Shown piece by piece: positions 8,124 to 16,222 of a stretch of DNA of 38,314 bases; position 1 is the first letter of the stretch, and each line of letters begins with the position of its first letter. Source of the stretch: Beijerinckiaceae bacterium (GTDB lineage: Bacteria > Pseudomonadota > Alphaproteobacteria > Rhizobiales > Beijerinckiaceae). The stretch covers positions 1-38,314 of the forward strand of contig JAPJMW010000016.1 of the NCBI GenBank assembly GCA_026461505.1. The letters run 5' to 3'. The notes under the pieces are model-generated. The model saw only the letters and a list, made by a program, of their open reading frames with translations. It searched no databases and was not told the origin of the DNA. Both the position numbers and the translations under genes were made by a program.

Positions 8124-8852
8124 CTATTCTCGGCGTAAAATGTGCTCGACGAACCAATCGGCCCAAGGTTTTGTTTTGAAACTATGTTCGAGCGCTTCCG
8201 GATCATAGATGGTTTCGACCCAAGTTTGGAAATCGATGCCCTTCTCTAATCCCTCAACCCGGTAGCGTTCAAAAAACGCGTCCAAGATCCCTGTTTTAGC
8301 GAATTTGAAATGCCCGTAGCGCCATGAGAGCTGTTTAAGGGCTTCATCCAGCGGGCGCTTTTCGTGAACGAGTAAATACAGCGTCGCCATAAAGCCCGCA
8401 CGATCCGCGCCCGATTTGCAATGCGCGAGGACGGGGTAGGTGAGACCTTCAAAAAAGGCCTTTGCTGAGGCGATTCTTTCCCGATCAGGCGCGCCGCGTG
8501 AGCGAATGACGAAATCCACGAGTTTCAAATTCGACTGTTCGCAGGCCTCCCGTTCGAGGGGCCAGGACCCAAATTCACGACCACCGCGCAGATTCACGAC
8601 GGTTTTCACGCCATCACGGCCTGATTGATGCAATTGACCGGGTGTAGGCTGGGCCGCACGCCAGAACAGCGGTGAAACGCGGTGCTTATTGAGATAAATC
8701 AGCCGAAATATGCCATGATCGACGAAAACCATGTCCATCCACGCCCAAATCCGTTGGAAAAAGCCTGTTAATGGCCGATCCCATCGCGCAGTATTGGCGT
8801 CGCGACGGGCTTGTCGATAGGCGGCGGTGGTGAGTTTTTTGAGCACGGTCAA
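8124..8852 (-). CDS. dual-specificity/tyrosine phosphatase family protein
   Basis: About 242 residues, with the cysteine phosphatase signature HCKSGADRAG (H144, C145, R151 from the chosen start) and an upstream VVNLRGGREFGSWPLEREAC segment typical of this alphaproteobacterial group. The N-terminus includes ARWDRPLTGFFQRIWAWMDM, an amphipathic stretch that may touch the membrane. The start is uncertain: the frame is open up to 8978, but I favour the TTG at 8852, preceded by AGGA at seven bases, since relatives begin shortly before the R-W-D-R-P-L segment. A GTG at 8846 is another choice. Its 3' end is three bases from the preceding convergent phosphatase gene. Substrate unknown. Confidence 0.8.
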   Translation of the reverse strand: MTVLKKLTTAAYRQARRDANTARWDRPLTGFFQRIWAWMDMVFVDHGIFRLIYLNKHRVSPLFWRAAQPTPGQLHQSGRDGVKTVVNLRGGREFGSWPLEREACEQSNLKLVDFVIRSRGAPDRERIASAKAFFEGLTYPVLAHCKSGADRAGFMATLYLLVHEKRPLDEALKQLSWRYGHFKFAKTGILDAFFERYRVEGLEKGIDFQTWVETIYDPEALEHSFKTKPWADWFVEHILRRE

Positions 8853-9022
8853 CAAATTATCCTGTCTTGCCGCAAATAGGCCCGACTTCTGTAAGCTAAC
8901 TCTATCATTCGCCCTGTCCCTACCAGTGCGCCTCAGGCAGGGCAAGCCGGACATGGCTTTTCGACGCAAGGCAAACATGGTAACGACGGGCCGTCTTATC
9001 CAACCTAAAAGGGTTTTCTTTC

Positions 9023-9661
9023 ATGACCTATCTTGATTATTCAGCGCTTGAGCAAGCTCCCCTGCAGACGGAGCCCTATGAGTATCTGATCGTCGAGAAG
9101 TTTGTAAAACCTGAAAAATTCGCGGAAGCCATGGGCGATTTTCCTGCGGTGCCGGGTCCTGGTTCGCATCCGCCATCGCAGCTTTCAATCAGCGGCAAAT
9201 TCAAAGCCTTGCTGGATGAGTTGCAGGATGAAGCCTTCCGCAAAGCGATTGAGAAAAAATTCAATATCGATCTTACTGGCCGCCCGACCATGTACACGGT
9301 ACGTGGTTTCTTGCGCTCCACAGATGGCAGCATCCACACCGATAGCGAGACCAAGATCATCACGGTGCTGTTATATCTAAACGAAGATTGGGGTGCAGAA
9401 GGCGGCAAATTGCGTATTTTGCGCAATGGGACAGATCTTGAGGATTATGTCGCTGAAGTTCCACCATCGCTTGGCACGTTGCTGGTGTTTAAGCGCTCCG
9501 ACAAGTCCTGGCACGGACACAAGCCGTTTGAAGGCCAGCGCCGCGTGGTGCAGATGAATTGGGTGCTTGATAATGACGTTGTTAACCGCGAACAGCGCCG
9601 CCATTCGCTTTCAACGCAGTTCAAGAAGCTAAAGAATTTCCTGACGGGTCGCGCTGCCTAA
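9023..9661 (+). CDS. 2-oxoglutarate/Fe(II)-dependent oxygenase family protein
   Basis: A 212-residue protein with the prolyl-4-hydroxylase-like double-stranded beta-helix fold. The iron triad is readable: H105 and D107 in SIHTDSETK and H164 in SWHGHKPFEGQRR, with R173 or R174 as the likely 2-oxoglutarate anchor. YLNEDWGAEGGKLRI is the usual strand between them. These enzymes hydroxylate proteins or small molecules while decarboxylating 2-oxoglutarate; the substrate here is unknown. It is transcribed away from the phosphatase gene and its last 41 bases overlap the 3' end of the TerC-like gene on the other strand. AAGGG precedes the ATG by ten bases. Confidence 0.85.
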   Translation: MTYLDYSALEQAPLQTEPYEYLIVEKFVKPEKFAEAMGDFPAVPGPGSHPPSQLSISGKFKALLDELQDEAFRKAIEKKFNIDLTGRPTMYTVRGFLRSTDGSIHTDSETKIITVLLYLNEDWGAEGGKLRILRNGTDLEDYVAEVPPSLGTLLVFKRSDKSWHGHKPFEGQRRVVQMNWVLDNDVVNREQRRHSLSTQFKKLKNFLTGRAA

Positions 9662-10331
9662 GCAGCCATTGCTTCCGGATCAAACCGCCTAAAATCACAA
9701 GGGTCGCGCCGAAGGCTCCGGCCCATTGTTCGCCGTTTTCGCCCAATGCGCTGATCACGGTTTTCGGCATCCACGCATCCGAATAAGCGAGTTGTCCTGC
9801 CGACCAGCCGATAAGCCCCGCGCCGATAACGACAAGCGCCGGATAGCGCTCAATCCATGCGCCGATCGCATCCGCTCCCCAGACGATTAAGGGTACGGAC
9901 ATCAAAAGGCCCAAGGCAAGAAAGATAGGCGTATCATGGGCAATGCCAACGATCACGAGCACATTATCAAGGCTTAACACAATATCGGCCATCGCAATGG
10001 CGCGGACGGCGTGCCACAACCGATCATGCGCGGATATGGTGTCAGAATTATCCTCGGGGTTACCTGAAATCAGGCTGGTGGCAATCCATACCAACAGGAT
10101 AGCGCCAATCACCTTAAACCCGGCTAGCGATAAAATGGGGATGGCGATCGCCGAGAAAATCAGCCTTAATCCGATGGCTGTTGCCGCGCCGAGCAGCATG
10201 CCGAGCCGTCTTTGATGGCGGGGCAAATTCCGGCAAGCCAATGCAATGAGAATTGCATTGTCCCCCGATAAAAGAAGATTGACCCAAAAAACATCTAGGA
10301 GGGTCAGCAAAGCCGAGCTGTCCTGTATCAT
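9621..10331 (-). CDS. TerC/YjbE family integral membrane protein
   Basis: A 236-residue inner-membrane protein with about seven hydrophobic segments. The two family motifs with acidic residues inside helices are NLLLSGDNAILIALACRNLP and DIVLSLDNVLVIVGIAH. TerC/YjbE/YkoY proteins have been linked to tellurite resistance and, in Bacillus and E. coli (MeeF/Alx type), to metal (notably manganese) export. I use the ATG at 10331 (MIQDSSALL), with AGGCAG upstream; an in-frame start at 10367 would add 12 polar residues. Its end overlaps the convergent oxygenase gene by 41 bases. The ion carried cannot be told from sequence. Confidence 0.87.
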   Translation of the reverse strand: MIQDSSALLTLLDVFWVNLLLSGDNAILIALACRNLPRHQRRLGMLLGAATAIGLRLIFSAIAIPILSLAGFKVIGAILLVWIATSLISGNPEDNSDTISAHDRLWHAVRAIAMADIVLSLDNVLVIVGIAHDTPIFLALGLLMSVPLIVWGADAIGAWIERYPALVVIGAGLIGWSAGQLAYSDAWMPKTVISALGENGEQWAGAFGATLVILGGLIRKQWLLRQRDPSGNSLAS

Positions 10332-10379
10332 CGCAGTCTGCCTATCGCTTCTCACGGCCAAGGGCAACCGCTTGGCCCA

Positions 10380-10408
10380 TCGACACGGATAGGCTGAACC
10401 GTTATGAT
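10380..10408 (+). promoter_or_regulatory. sigma-70 promoter of tRNA-Gly
   Basis: TCGACA at 10380–10385 (five of six matches to TTGACA), a 17-base spacer, and TATGAT at 10403–10408 (five of six to TATAAT). The predicted transcription start falls about seven or eight bases before the tRNA-Gly 5' end at 10423. This is seen by eye only. Confidence 0.6.
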
Positions 10409-10422
10409 ATAAGCCAAGTCAT

Positions 10423-10496
10423 GCGGGCGTAGTTCAATGGTAGAACGGCAGCTTCCCAAGCTGCATACGAGGGTTCGATTCCCTTCGCCCGCTCCA
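10423..10496 (+). tRNA. tRNA-Gly(CCC)
   Basis: A full cloverleaf: acceptor GCGGGCG pairs with CGCCCGC, then discriminator T and an encoded CCA. The D arm holds TAGTTCAATGGTAGAA. The anticodon stem GCAGC/GCTGC encloses loop TTCCCAA, giving anticodon CCC, which reads GGG. The T arm contains GTTCGATTC. It has its own promoter just upstream. Confidence 0.97.
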
Positions 10497-10539
10497 AACA
10501 AAGTATTGGCTCTATTGCCGATCATGAGGGCTTTAAGAA

Positions 10540-10677
10540 TTGCGCCATTATTTAGTAGCTGGCCTTTGGGGGGCAACTGGATTGGTTGTGGTCTTTGCAG
10601 GACTCATATTGTGGTCCGCGCGCGGCGAGCGGGTATTTAGTGATCTCGTAAGTGCCACCATCTCGTGGTGCCTGTAA
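10540..10677 (+). CDS. possible 45-aa single-pass membrane peptide before sco
   Basis: A short frame starting with TTG at 10540, preceded by GAGGG at nine bases, and ending nine bases before the SCO start. It encodes a basic-free N-terminus of a few residues, then a hydrophobic helix (LVAGLWGATGLVVVFAGLIL) and a short charged tail (WSARGERVFSD), the make-up of a single-span membrane peptide. I do not recognise the family. The close coupling to the SCO copper chaperone gene suggests a role around cytochrome oxidase or simply translational coupling. It is too short for statistics, so this is a moderate-confidence call. Confidence 0.4.
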   Translation: MRHYLVAGLWGATGLVVVFAGLILWSARGERVFSDLVSATISWCL

Positions 10678-10686
10678 GGAAGTGTA

Positions 10687-11268
10687 ATGGTGCGTCCCAA
10701 ACTTGTCCTTCCACTCATCGCTTTCTTGTTGAGTCTTATCATTTTGGGTGTCGCTTGGTTTGCCTTTGATCCGATGAGTGAGACAGGATCCTCAGCAATT
10801 GGCGGGCCCTTTGTGCTGACCGCGCAAGATGGCCGCAAAGTAACCGAGAAGGATTTATTGGGCGGCCCAAGCCTTGTGTTTTTCGGTTTTACCCATTGCC
10901 CTGACGTATGCCCTACCGCGCTTTATGAAATAGGCTTGATCTATAAAGCGTTGGGCAAGGATGGTGATCGGCTCAAAACCTATTTCGTGACCGTTGATCC
11001 CGAGCGCGACACGCCATCCGTTATCAAGGATTATCTCTCAGGATTTGATGCGCGCATTACCGGCCTGTCCGGTGATATCGCAGCCATTGTTGCCACGGAA
11101 AAAGCCTATCGCGCCTATGCCAAAAAAGTACCGCTTGAAACGGGCGGCTATACGATGGACCACACCGCCATCATCTATCTCATGGATGGCAAAGGACACT
11201 TCCTCTCAAGCCTCAATATTGACCGCCCGCCCGAGGAAAATGCCAAGCTGATTGCCAAATATTTTTAA
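10687..11268 (+). CDS. SCO1/SenC family copper chaperone
   Basis: A 193-residue protein anchored by one N-terminal membrane helix (about residues 6–27), with a thioredoxin-like domain facing the periplasm. The copper/redox motif is HCPDVCP (C71, C75), and the third ligand is H159 in YTMDHTA. VTVDPERDTP and IYLMDGKGHF are family hallmarks. SCO proteins help insert copper into the CuA centre of cytochrome c oxidase or keep its cysteines reduced. No oxidase genes are in the window. AAGG sits seven bases before the ATG. Its TAA stop interlocks with that of the convergent glycosyltransferase gene in one TTAA. Confidence 0.92.
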   Translation: MVRPKLVLPLIAFLLSLIILGVAWFAFDPMSETGSSAIGGPFVLTAQDGRKVTEKDLLGGPSLVFFGFTHCPDVCPTALYEIGLIYKALGKDGDRLKTYFVTVDPERDTPSVIKDYLSGFDARITGLSGDIAAIVATEKAYRAYAKKVPLETGGYTMDHTAIIYLMDGKGHFLSSLNIDRPPEENAKLIAKYF

Positions 11269-13121
11269 GAGATTTTTGTAGCCATACGTCTCGATGTTCG
11301 CGAATGGCCATGTTCTGTCTTTCGCCAAAGGGAGGGCGCTACAATAAACTCCCAAAGCGCTCGCCATGCGGCAACACATTTTAGCAATGAATAAAACACA
11401 AGGCTGATGCAATCGAAGGTATGAAATTTCAACCCGCGACACCGCATGCCTGCTCTCATCGTGATATAAGAAACAATACAGTGGCACACGAAAACAAACC
11501 CAATGAAGCTCCATTGGATTATTCCAAGCAATGATATCGACTCGTTCATTGAGTGTGTTGTAATGACCCAACCAAAAGCGATAACAGCCAAAGGATGGAA
11601 CATCGCCGAAGTGATCGATGAAAGACTTATTACGGCGATTTGAAATTGCATCGCTAATGACGTCTTAGCTTGTTTTACGCCTAAGGGACGCGCAATCACC
11701 ATCGCTGTTTGCATCCAGCCTTTAAGCCATCGGGTACGCTGATTGAGCCAAGCTTTTATCGTATTGGGGGCTTCCTCCCATGTGGTGGAATCAATCACCG
11801 CCGTTTCATAGCCAAGGCGGGCAAGGCGTAAGCCAAGATCGGCATCTTCGGTTACATTCCAAGGGTCCCAAGCAAAACACGCCTCTAATGTTGAGCGTCT
11901 AAAATGGTTTGATGTCCCTCCGAGGGGAATAGGTTGCCGGGTGTTGGACATTCCGGGGAGCAATGCATCAAAAAGGCTCGCATATTCCAAGGCGAACATA
12001 CGACTGATCCACCCATCAGCCATATTATCGATTGCTAAGCGCCCCTGCACACATCCGAGCCTCTTTCCGCCATGATAGAAACATGTTGCCGCTTTTTTTA
12101 ATTGATCAGGATCTGGTTCATCTTCTGCATCATAAATAACAATGTAATCGCCTTTAGCATAAGCAAGTCCCACATTAAGAGCCCGTGGCTTTGTTCTGGG
12201 GTTCATAAGAGGGCAAACAATAATGTCAAATATTGCTGGAAGCTCCTCCATGATTAAAGCTAGCCGTGTTTCAATGTCATCCATTTCAACAAGGATTTTG
12301 ATTTCTAATTTCGCTTTAGGATAATCAATTTTTTTGAGCCGTTCGATCAGTTTAGAAATTATTTTTTTCTCGCGATAAAGCGGAACTAAAATAGTATAAT
12401 TTGGCAGGTCCTGATCAACTAAGGTTAAATTTCTAGGACTTCTGTTTGACAAGCGCCTCACTGCAGCAGCTTTAAGGACGATGGATGGAATGCCTGGGAA
12501 CAGCGTTAATAAGAATACAGATGAATGCCAAATCGATGGAGACAGGACGGATAGAAATAAAAAGAACGCGAAAAATAGTGAGAGACAGGCTGAAACATTC
12601 ATTCCCTTTTGATGGGCTGAAAGATGAGGCGCATGCCGTTTCATTTTATTGACGGCTCTCTGTGCTATTGCATGTCCATTATGCCTTCGAACCGATTCAA
12701 CGAAATTTTGTGGAGTCGTTATCAACACGTTGCCTTCATTTAATTGAAGCGTGCCAAGTGAAGCAGCAAAAAGCAGAGCCGTGAATTTTTGACCGGAGGG
12801 TGCTATGGCAAAAATCGGTTTTTCGCCTTTACATGATAATTGGCAGGTCTCCGCCCTAATCAAAATTTCACCGTCTAAATGATCGGCGATAGGCAATATC
12901 GCCGTTGTGAAGGGTACATTCAAAATTGAGGCAAGTGTCTGATAGAGGTCCTCAGCGGTAACGAGCTCATTTCGGATCAGAAACTGGTCGATTGTGGTCC
13001 CAATCTTGTCTGCGCAATGGTAGGCCCATTCAATGAAGTTGGGATGCTGTTCCAATGCCGCTGTGTGAGGCGGCGGAGGAATGGAGAAGATTTGGTTTGT
13101 ACTACGAATGCGCTCGTTCAT
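11265..13121 (-). CDS. glycosyltransferase family 2 with MshE-N-like N-terminus
   Basis: A 618-residue membrane glycosyltransferase. Residues about 35–160 resemble the N-terminal domain of type II secretion ATPases (GTTIDQFLIRNELVTAEDLY is the recognisable helix pair), then two membrane helices (about 176–215), the GT2 catalytic domain (about 240–470) and three or four C-terminal membrane helices. Catalytic residues are visible: DAED at 331–334, TED at 424–426 and QRTRW at 461–465, as in processive beta-glycan synthases. Relatives such as Xanthomonas XagB make surface polysaccharide, and MshE-N domains can bind cyclic di-GMP. Product unknown. The gene looks more AT-rich than its neighbours and has no partner genes beside it. 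Confidence 0.85.
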   Translation of the reverse strand: MNERIRSTNQIFSIPPPPHTAALEQHPNFIEWAYHCADKIGTTIDQFLIRNELVTAEDLYQTLASILNVPFTTAILPIADHLDGEILIRAETCQLSCKGEKPIFAIAPSGQKFTALLFAASLGTLQLNEGNVLITTPQNFVESVRRHNGHAIAQRAVNKMKRHAPHLSAHQKGMNVSACLSLFFAFFLFLSVLSPSIWHSSVFLLTLFPGIPSIVLKAAAVRRLSNRSPRNLTLVDQDLPNYTILVPLYREKKIISKLIERLKKIDYPKAKLEIKILVEMDDIETRLALIMEELPAIFDIIVCPLMNPRTKPRALNVGLAYAKGDYIVIYDAEDEPDPDQLKKAATCFYHGGKRLGCVQGRLAIDNMADGWISRMFALEYASLFDALLPGMSNTRQPIPLGGTSNHFRRSTLEACFAWDPWNVTEDADLGLRLARLGYETAVIDSTTWEEAPNTIKAWLNQRTRWLKGWMQTAMVIARPLGVKQAKTSLAMQFQIAVISLSSITSAMFHPLAVIAFGWVITTHSMNESISLLGIIQWSFIGFVFVCHCIVSYITMRAGMRCRGLKFHTFDCISLVFYSLLKCVAAWRALWEFIVAPSLWRKTEHGHSRTSRRMATKIS

Positions 13122-13377
13122 GGGCGAGTGTCCAACGGAGGAGCGCTATATTGGTTTATGACAGAATGTTTTTAGCCTGAAAGAAAGAGCAAAGATTGAT
13201 CGAAGAAGGTTCACCAGCCCTACATTTTTTGTCAGCTTGTCCAAAAAGCATGGCCGGATGCGAAGATGCTTATTTTATTCGTCAAGACACCTTCCCTCTT
13301 TCGGGTAAATTGCTTTATGGTCCGCCACCTTCGCTCGCTAGGTGAAGGCTCGTTTTCTGTTGTACCGAAAGTATCCC
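13122..13377. other. intergenic region between glycosyltransferase and lysK
   Basis: No convincing gene. It must hold the promoters of the divergent glycosyltransferase and lysyl-tRNA synthetase genes. A small inverted repeat CACCT...AGGTG with a nine-base loop lies near 13326–13344, 30-odd bases before the lysK start, of unknown meaning. A 31-codon frame just before it has no supporting features. Confidence 0.4.
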
Positions 13378-15078
13378 ATGTCGATTGCCGATCTTATCCA
13401 GACCCCTGATCTTGTTGCCACCGCTCAGCAATCGGCCGCTTGGCCGTTTGAAGAAGCTCGCAAATTGGTCGAGCGCGTCAAACGCACGGGGCAAAAGAGT
13501 GTGCTGTTTGAAACCGGATATGGCCCCTCGGGCCTGCCGCATATCGGCACGTTCGGCGAGGTCGCTCGCACCACCATGGTCCGCAATGCGTTCCGGATTT
13601 TGACAGAAGACAAGATCCCGACTCGGCTTTTGTGCTTTTCTGACGATATGGATGGCATGCGCAAAGTGCCCGACAATGTACCGAACCGCGATCTTTTGGC
13701 CGAGCATCTGCATCGGCCCTTGACGCGTGTTCCCGATCCATTTGGCGAGTTTGAAAGCTTCGGGCATCACAACAACGCCATGTTGCGCCGCTTTCTTGAT
13801 ACGTTCGGCTTTGAATATGAATTCGCCAGCGCCACGGATTATTACTCATCCGGCAAGTTCGACGAGATTTTGTGTCGGATGGCCGAGCGCTATCAGGCTG
13901 TGATGGACATTATGCTGCCCACTTTGGGCGAGGAGCGCCGTTCGACCTATAGCTGCTTTTTACCCATTTCACCGACCACGGGCCGCGTGCTCTATGTGCC
14001 GATGAAGCAGGTCGATGGTAAAAACCACACCGTTACCTTTGCGGATGAGGATGGTTCCGATGTCACCCTTCCGGTGACGGGCGGTCATGTAAAGCTGCAA
14101 TGGAAGCCGGACTTCGGCGCCCGGTGGGCAGCCCTTGGCGTCGATTTTGAAATGTATGGCAAGGACCATCAGCCGAACACGGTCGTCTATGATTCAATTT
14201 GCAATGCGCTTGGCGGTGTTGCACCCGAGCACTTCGTCTACGAGCTTTTCTTGGACGATAAGGGCCAGAAGATTTCGAAATCAAAGGGCAATGGCATCAC
14301 GATTGATGAATGGTTGAAATATGCGAGCCCCGAGAGCCTCGCGCTGTTTATGTATTCCAAACCGCGCGAAGCCAAGAAACTCTATTTCGATGTGATTCCG
14401 CGTCAGGTGGATGATTATCTCACCTTCCTCGAAAAATTCCCGGGGCAGATTGTTAAAGAGCAGCTTGGCAATCCTGTGTTTCACATTCACGGGGGCCAAC
14501 CGCCAAAGGTCGAGTCGATTTCGGATGCCGAGAACCATTCGACAACGGTGACCTTTGCGATGCTGTTGAATTTGGTGGCGGTTGCCAATTCCGAGGACAG
14601 CCAAGTTTTATGGGGCTTTATCCGCCGCTATTCCTCAACCGTGTCAGCTGAGAACCATCCGGGTCTTGCGAAAATGGTTGGCTATGCCATCGCCTATTAC
14701 CGCGATTTTGTGCGACCAACCAAAGTCTATCGTGCGCCTACCGAGCAAGAGCAGGCTGCCCTTGCTGATCTCGCCAAGGCGCTTGCCGAGCATGCGGGTT
14801 CAACCGATGGCAATGCGTTGCAGGCGGTCGTCTATGAAGTGGGTCGCGCGCATTTCCCCGATCTTTCGGGGAAGACGAAAAGCCCAGACGGACGCCCCGG
14901 CGTATCGCAAACCTGGTTCGCCACGATCTATCAGGTTCTGTTAGGGGCCGATCGAGGGCCGCGCTTTGGTTCGTTTGCCGCCCTTTATGGCGTCAACGAG
15001 ACCTGCGCCCTGATCCGCAAAGGATTGGACGGAACGCTTTTGTCCGAGCACCAGCAGTTTCTCGACAGTAGGGCGTAA
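13378..15078 (+). CDS. lysK: lysyl-tRNA synthetase, class I
   Basis: A 566-residue class I lysyl-tRNA synthetase, the archaeal-type enzyme that alphaproteobacteria use in place of the class II LysS. It charges tRNA-Lys with lysine in the cytoplasm. The Rossmann domain carries the HIGH-type motif as [13 protein letters not shown] (H55) and the KMSKS-type loop as [10 protein letters not shown] (298–302). The long C-terminal helical part is normal for the family. I chose the ATG at 13378, giving [13 protein letters not shown] followed by the conserved [10 protein letters not shown]; a frame-extending upstream start would add 12 residues without support. It is read alone, away from the glycosyltransferase gene. 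Confidence 0.95.
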   Translation: MSIADLIQTPDLVATAQQSAAWPFEEARKLVERVKRTGQKSVLFETGYGPSGLPHIGTFGEVARTTMVRNAFRILTEDKIPTRLLCFSDDMDGMRKVPDNVPNRDLLAEHLHRPLTRVPDPFGEFESFGHHNNAMLRRFLDTFGFEYEFASATDYYSSGKFDEILCRMAERYQAVMDIMLPTLGEERRSTYSCFLPISPTTGRVLYVPMKQVDGKNHTVTFADEDGSDVTLPVTGGHVKLQWKPDFGARWAALGVDFEMYGKDHQPNTVVYDSICNALGGVAPEHFVYELFLDDKGQKISKSKGNGITIDEWLKYASPESLALFMYSKPREAKKLYFDVIPRQVDDYLTFLEKFPGQIVKEQLGNPVFHIHGGQPPKVESISDAENHSTTVTFAMLLNLVAVANSEDSQVLWGFIRRYSSTVSAENHPGLAKMVGYAIAYYRDFVRPTKVYRAPTEQEQAALADLAKALAEHAGSTDGNALQAVVYEVGRAHFPDLSGKTKSPDGRPGVSQTWFATIYQVLLGADRGPRFGSFAALYGVNETCALIRKGLDGTLLSEHQQFLDSRA

Positions 15079-15090
15079 CTCGCGCTTGGT

Positions 15091-15717
15091 TTATTGGGCA
15101 GCCCAAAGAATTCGGGCGATCCAAAGCGTTTCCGCAACCGCGAAGGTGGCATCTGGAAGCCCATGACGGAAGGGTGCCACGTCCACGCTATGCATGGTTT
15201 TGCGTTTCAGCGTTCCGCCCATCAGCTCGCCCGCTTTCGTTTTAACAAGCACGCGGTCGCCTCGACGAACCGGAACATTCTGCGCGCATACGATGATATC
15301 GCCCTCGCGATACATTGGCATCATACGCTCGGTGGCAATCTCAACCGCGAAGACGATCTCGGCAGGAAGGTCCGGAAACGACACTTCATCCCATTTGTTC
15401 CCAATCGGTTTGCCGTCTTCGTCAAACGCCGAGGCGGCATCCGCCAGATTGATGACGGGAATGGCGCGGCTTGGCACAGGTGGGCGGTCGACCATCAACA
15501 AGGCAATGAATGTATCAAGGTCGGTTGTTGTCGCCTCGAGGATTTTTGAAATTGATTCGGTTGAGGGCCAACGAAGCCTTCCATCGGTTGATGCCCGCTT
15601 CGATTTATTGAATGTCGGTGGGTCAAGACCCGCCCGACGAGCCAGACCTGACGCTGAGAGACCATTGCGTGCAGCAAGCAAATCAATAGCTTTCGAAATA
15701 CGCGGATGAGATAACAT
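15091..15717 (-). CDS. S24/LexA-like repressor without visible cleavage dyad
   Basis: A 208-residue regulator with an N-terminal helix-turn-helix (NGLSASGLARRAGLDPPTFN, about 18–37) and a C-terminal S24-type domain. Relatives have G-D-S-M-x-P-x-Y-x-x-G-D and a lysine in M-A-K before L-K-R; here these read TERMMPMYREGD (Arg at 131 in the Ser position) and LMGGTLKRK (Gly at 168 in the Lys position). The autocleavage Ser/Lys dyad thus seems lost, so the protein probably acts as a stable dimeric repressor. I start at ATG 15717, with AAAGG eight bases upstream, rather than a TTG at 15732. It is divergent from DUF952–pyrD and may control its own promoter. Confidence 0.8.
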   Translation of the reverse strand: MLSHPRISKAIDLLAARNGLSASGLARRAGLDPPTFNKSKRASTDGRLRWPSTESISKILEATTTDLDTFIALLMVDRPPVPSRAIPVINLADAASAFDEDGKPIGNKWDEVSFPDLPAEIVFAVEIATERMMPMYREGDIIVCAQNVPVRRGDRVLVKTKAGELMGGTLKRKTMHSVDVAPFRHGLPDATFAVAETLWIARILWAAQ

Positions 15718-15880
15718 GGCGAAACCTTTCAAAAAAGGATATTAATCAATAATAATTAGCATAATAGGTAATTAATCCGCAAATTTGCAAGCACATTTTG
15801 TAATAAAACTAAAAATTTCCGTTAGGGAATTTGCGAGCTTTTAAAGCTTAGCCTAAATTGGCCCAAACAGAGTGGTTTTC
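15718..15880. promoter_or_regulatory. AT-rich divergent promoter region with palindromes
   Basis: This stretch separates the S24-like repressor gene from DUF952–pyrD. It contains a perfect 10-bp palindrome GCAAATTTGC (15779–15788), a 6-1-6 inverted repeat AGCTTTTAAAGCT (15836–15848) and an imperfect GGATATTAAT...ATTAATCC pair (about 15737–15778). Any of them could be the repressor's operator; the assignment is inference from position and symmetry. Confidence 0.45.
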
Positions 15881-16222
15881 ATGACAATTTATAAAATATT
15901 ATCGGTTATTCAATGGAAAGAGGCCCAATCGGCCGGGGTCTTTCATGGCGCCCCGATTGATCTGGCTAATGGGTTTATTCATTTTTCTACCACCGAGCAG
16001 GTAGAAGAAACGGCCCGCAAGCACTTTAAGGGGCAGGATGAGCTCTTGCTGGCGACCATCGACGAGACACAACTCGGCGAAGCGTTGCGCTATGAACCTT
16101 CGCGTGGCGGACAGCTTTTTCCGCATCTTTATGGGCCAATGCCACTTTCAGCTGTAACACATATTGTTCCATTACCCATGGAGTCCGATGGGTACCATCG
16201 CTTTGAAGGATTATTGATTTGA
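15881..16222 (+). CDS. DUF952 family protein
   Basis: A 113-residue cytosolic protein of the DUF952 family, distantly like glutathione S-transferase-related or ADP-ribose-fold proteins, with no settled function. Hallmarks are [19 protein letters not shown] near the start, [19 protein letters not shown], and [20 protein letters not shown] near the end. I chose the ATG at 15881, giving MTIYKIL; a GTG three codons upstream is less likely. Its TGA overlaps the pyrD start by four bases (TTGA), so the two genes are translated together, an arrangement common in Rhizobiales. Confidence 0.88.
   Translation: MTIYKILSVIQWKEAQSAGVFHGAPIDLANGFIHFSTTEQVEETARKHFKGQDELLLATIDETQLGEALRYEPSRGGQLFPHLYGPMPLSAVTHIVPLPMESDGYHRFEGLLI

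Noticed and set aside
13251..13346. 31-codon frame and small inverted repeat before lysK as a possible leader peptide or attenuator
   Set aside because: No run of lysine codons, no terminator with a U tract, and no ribosome site; nothing supports attenuation.
15779..15788. GCAAATTTGC as a LexA (SOS) box
   Set aside because: It does not match the alphaproteobacterial GTTC-N7-GTTC pattern; kept only as a general operator candidate.
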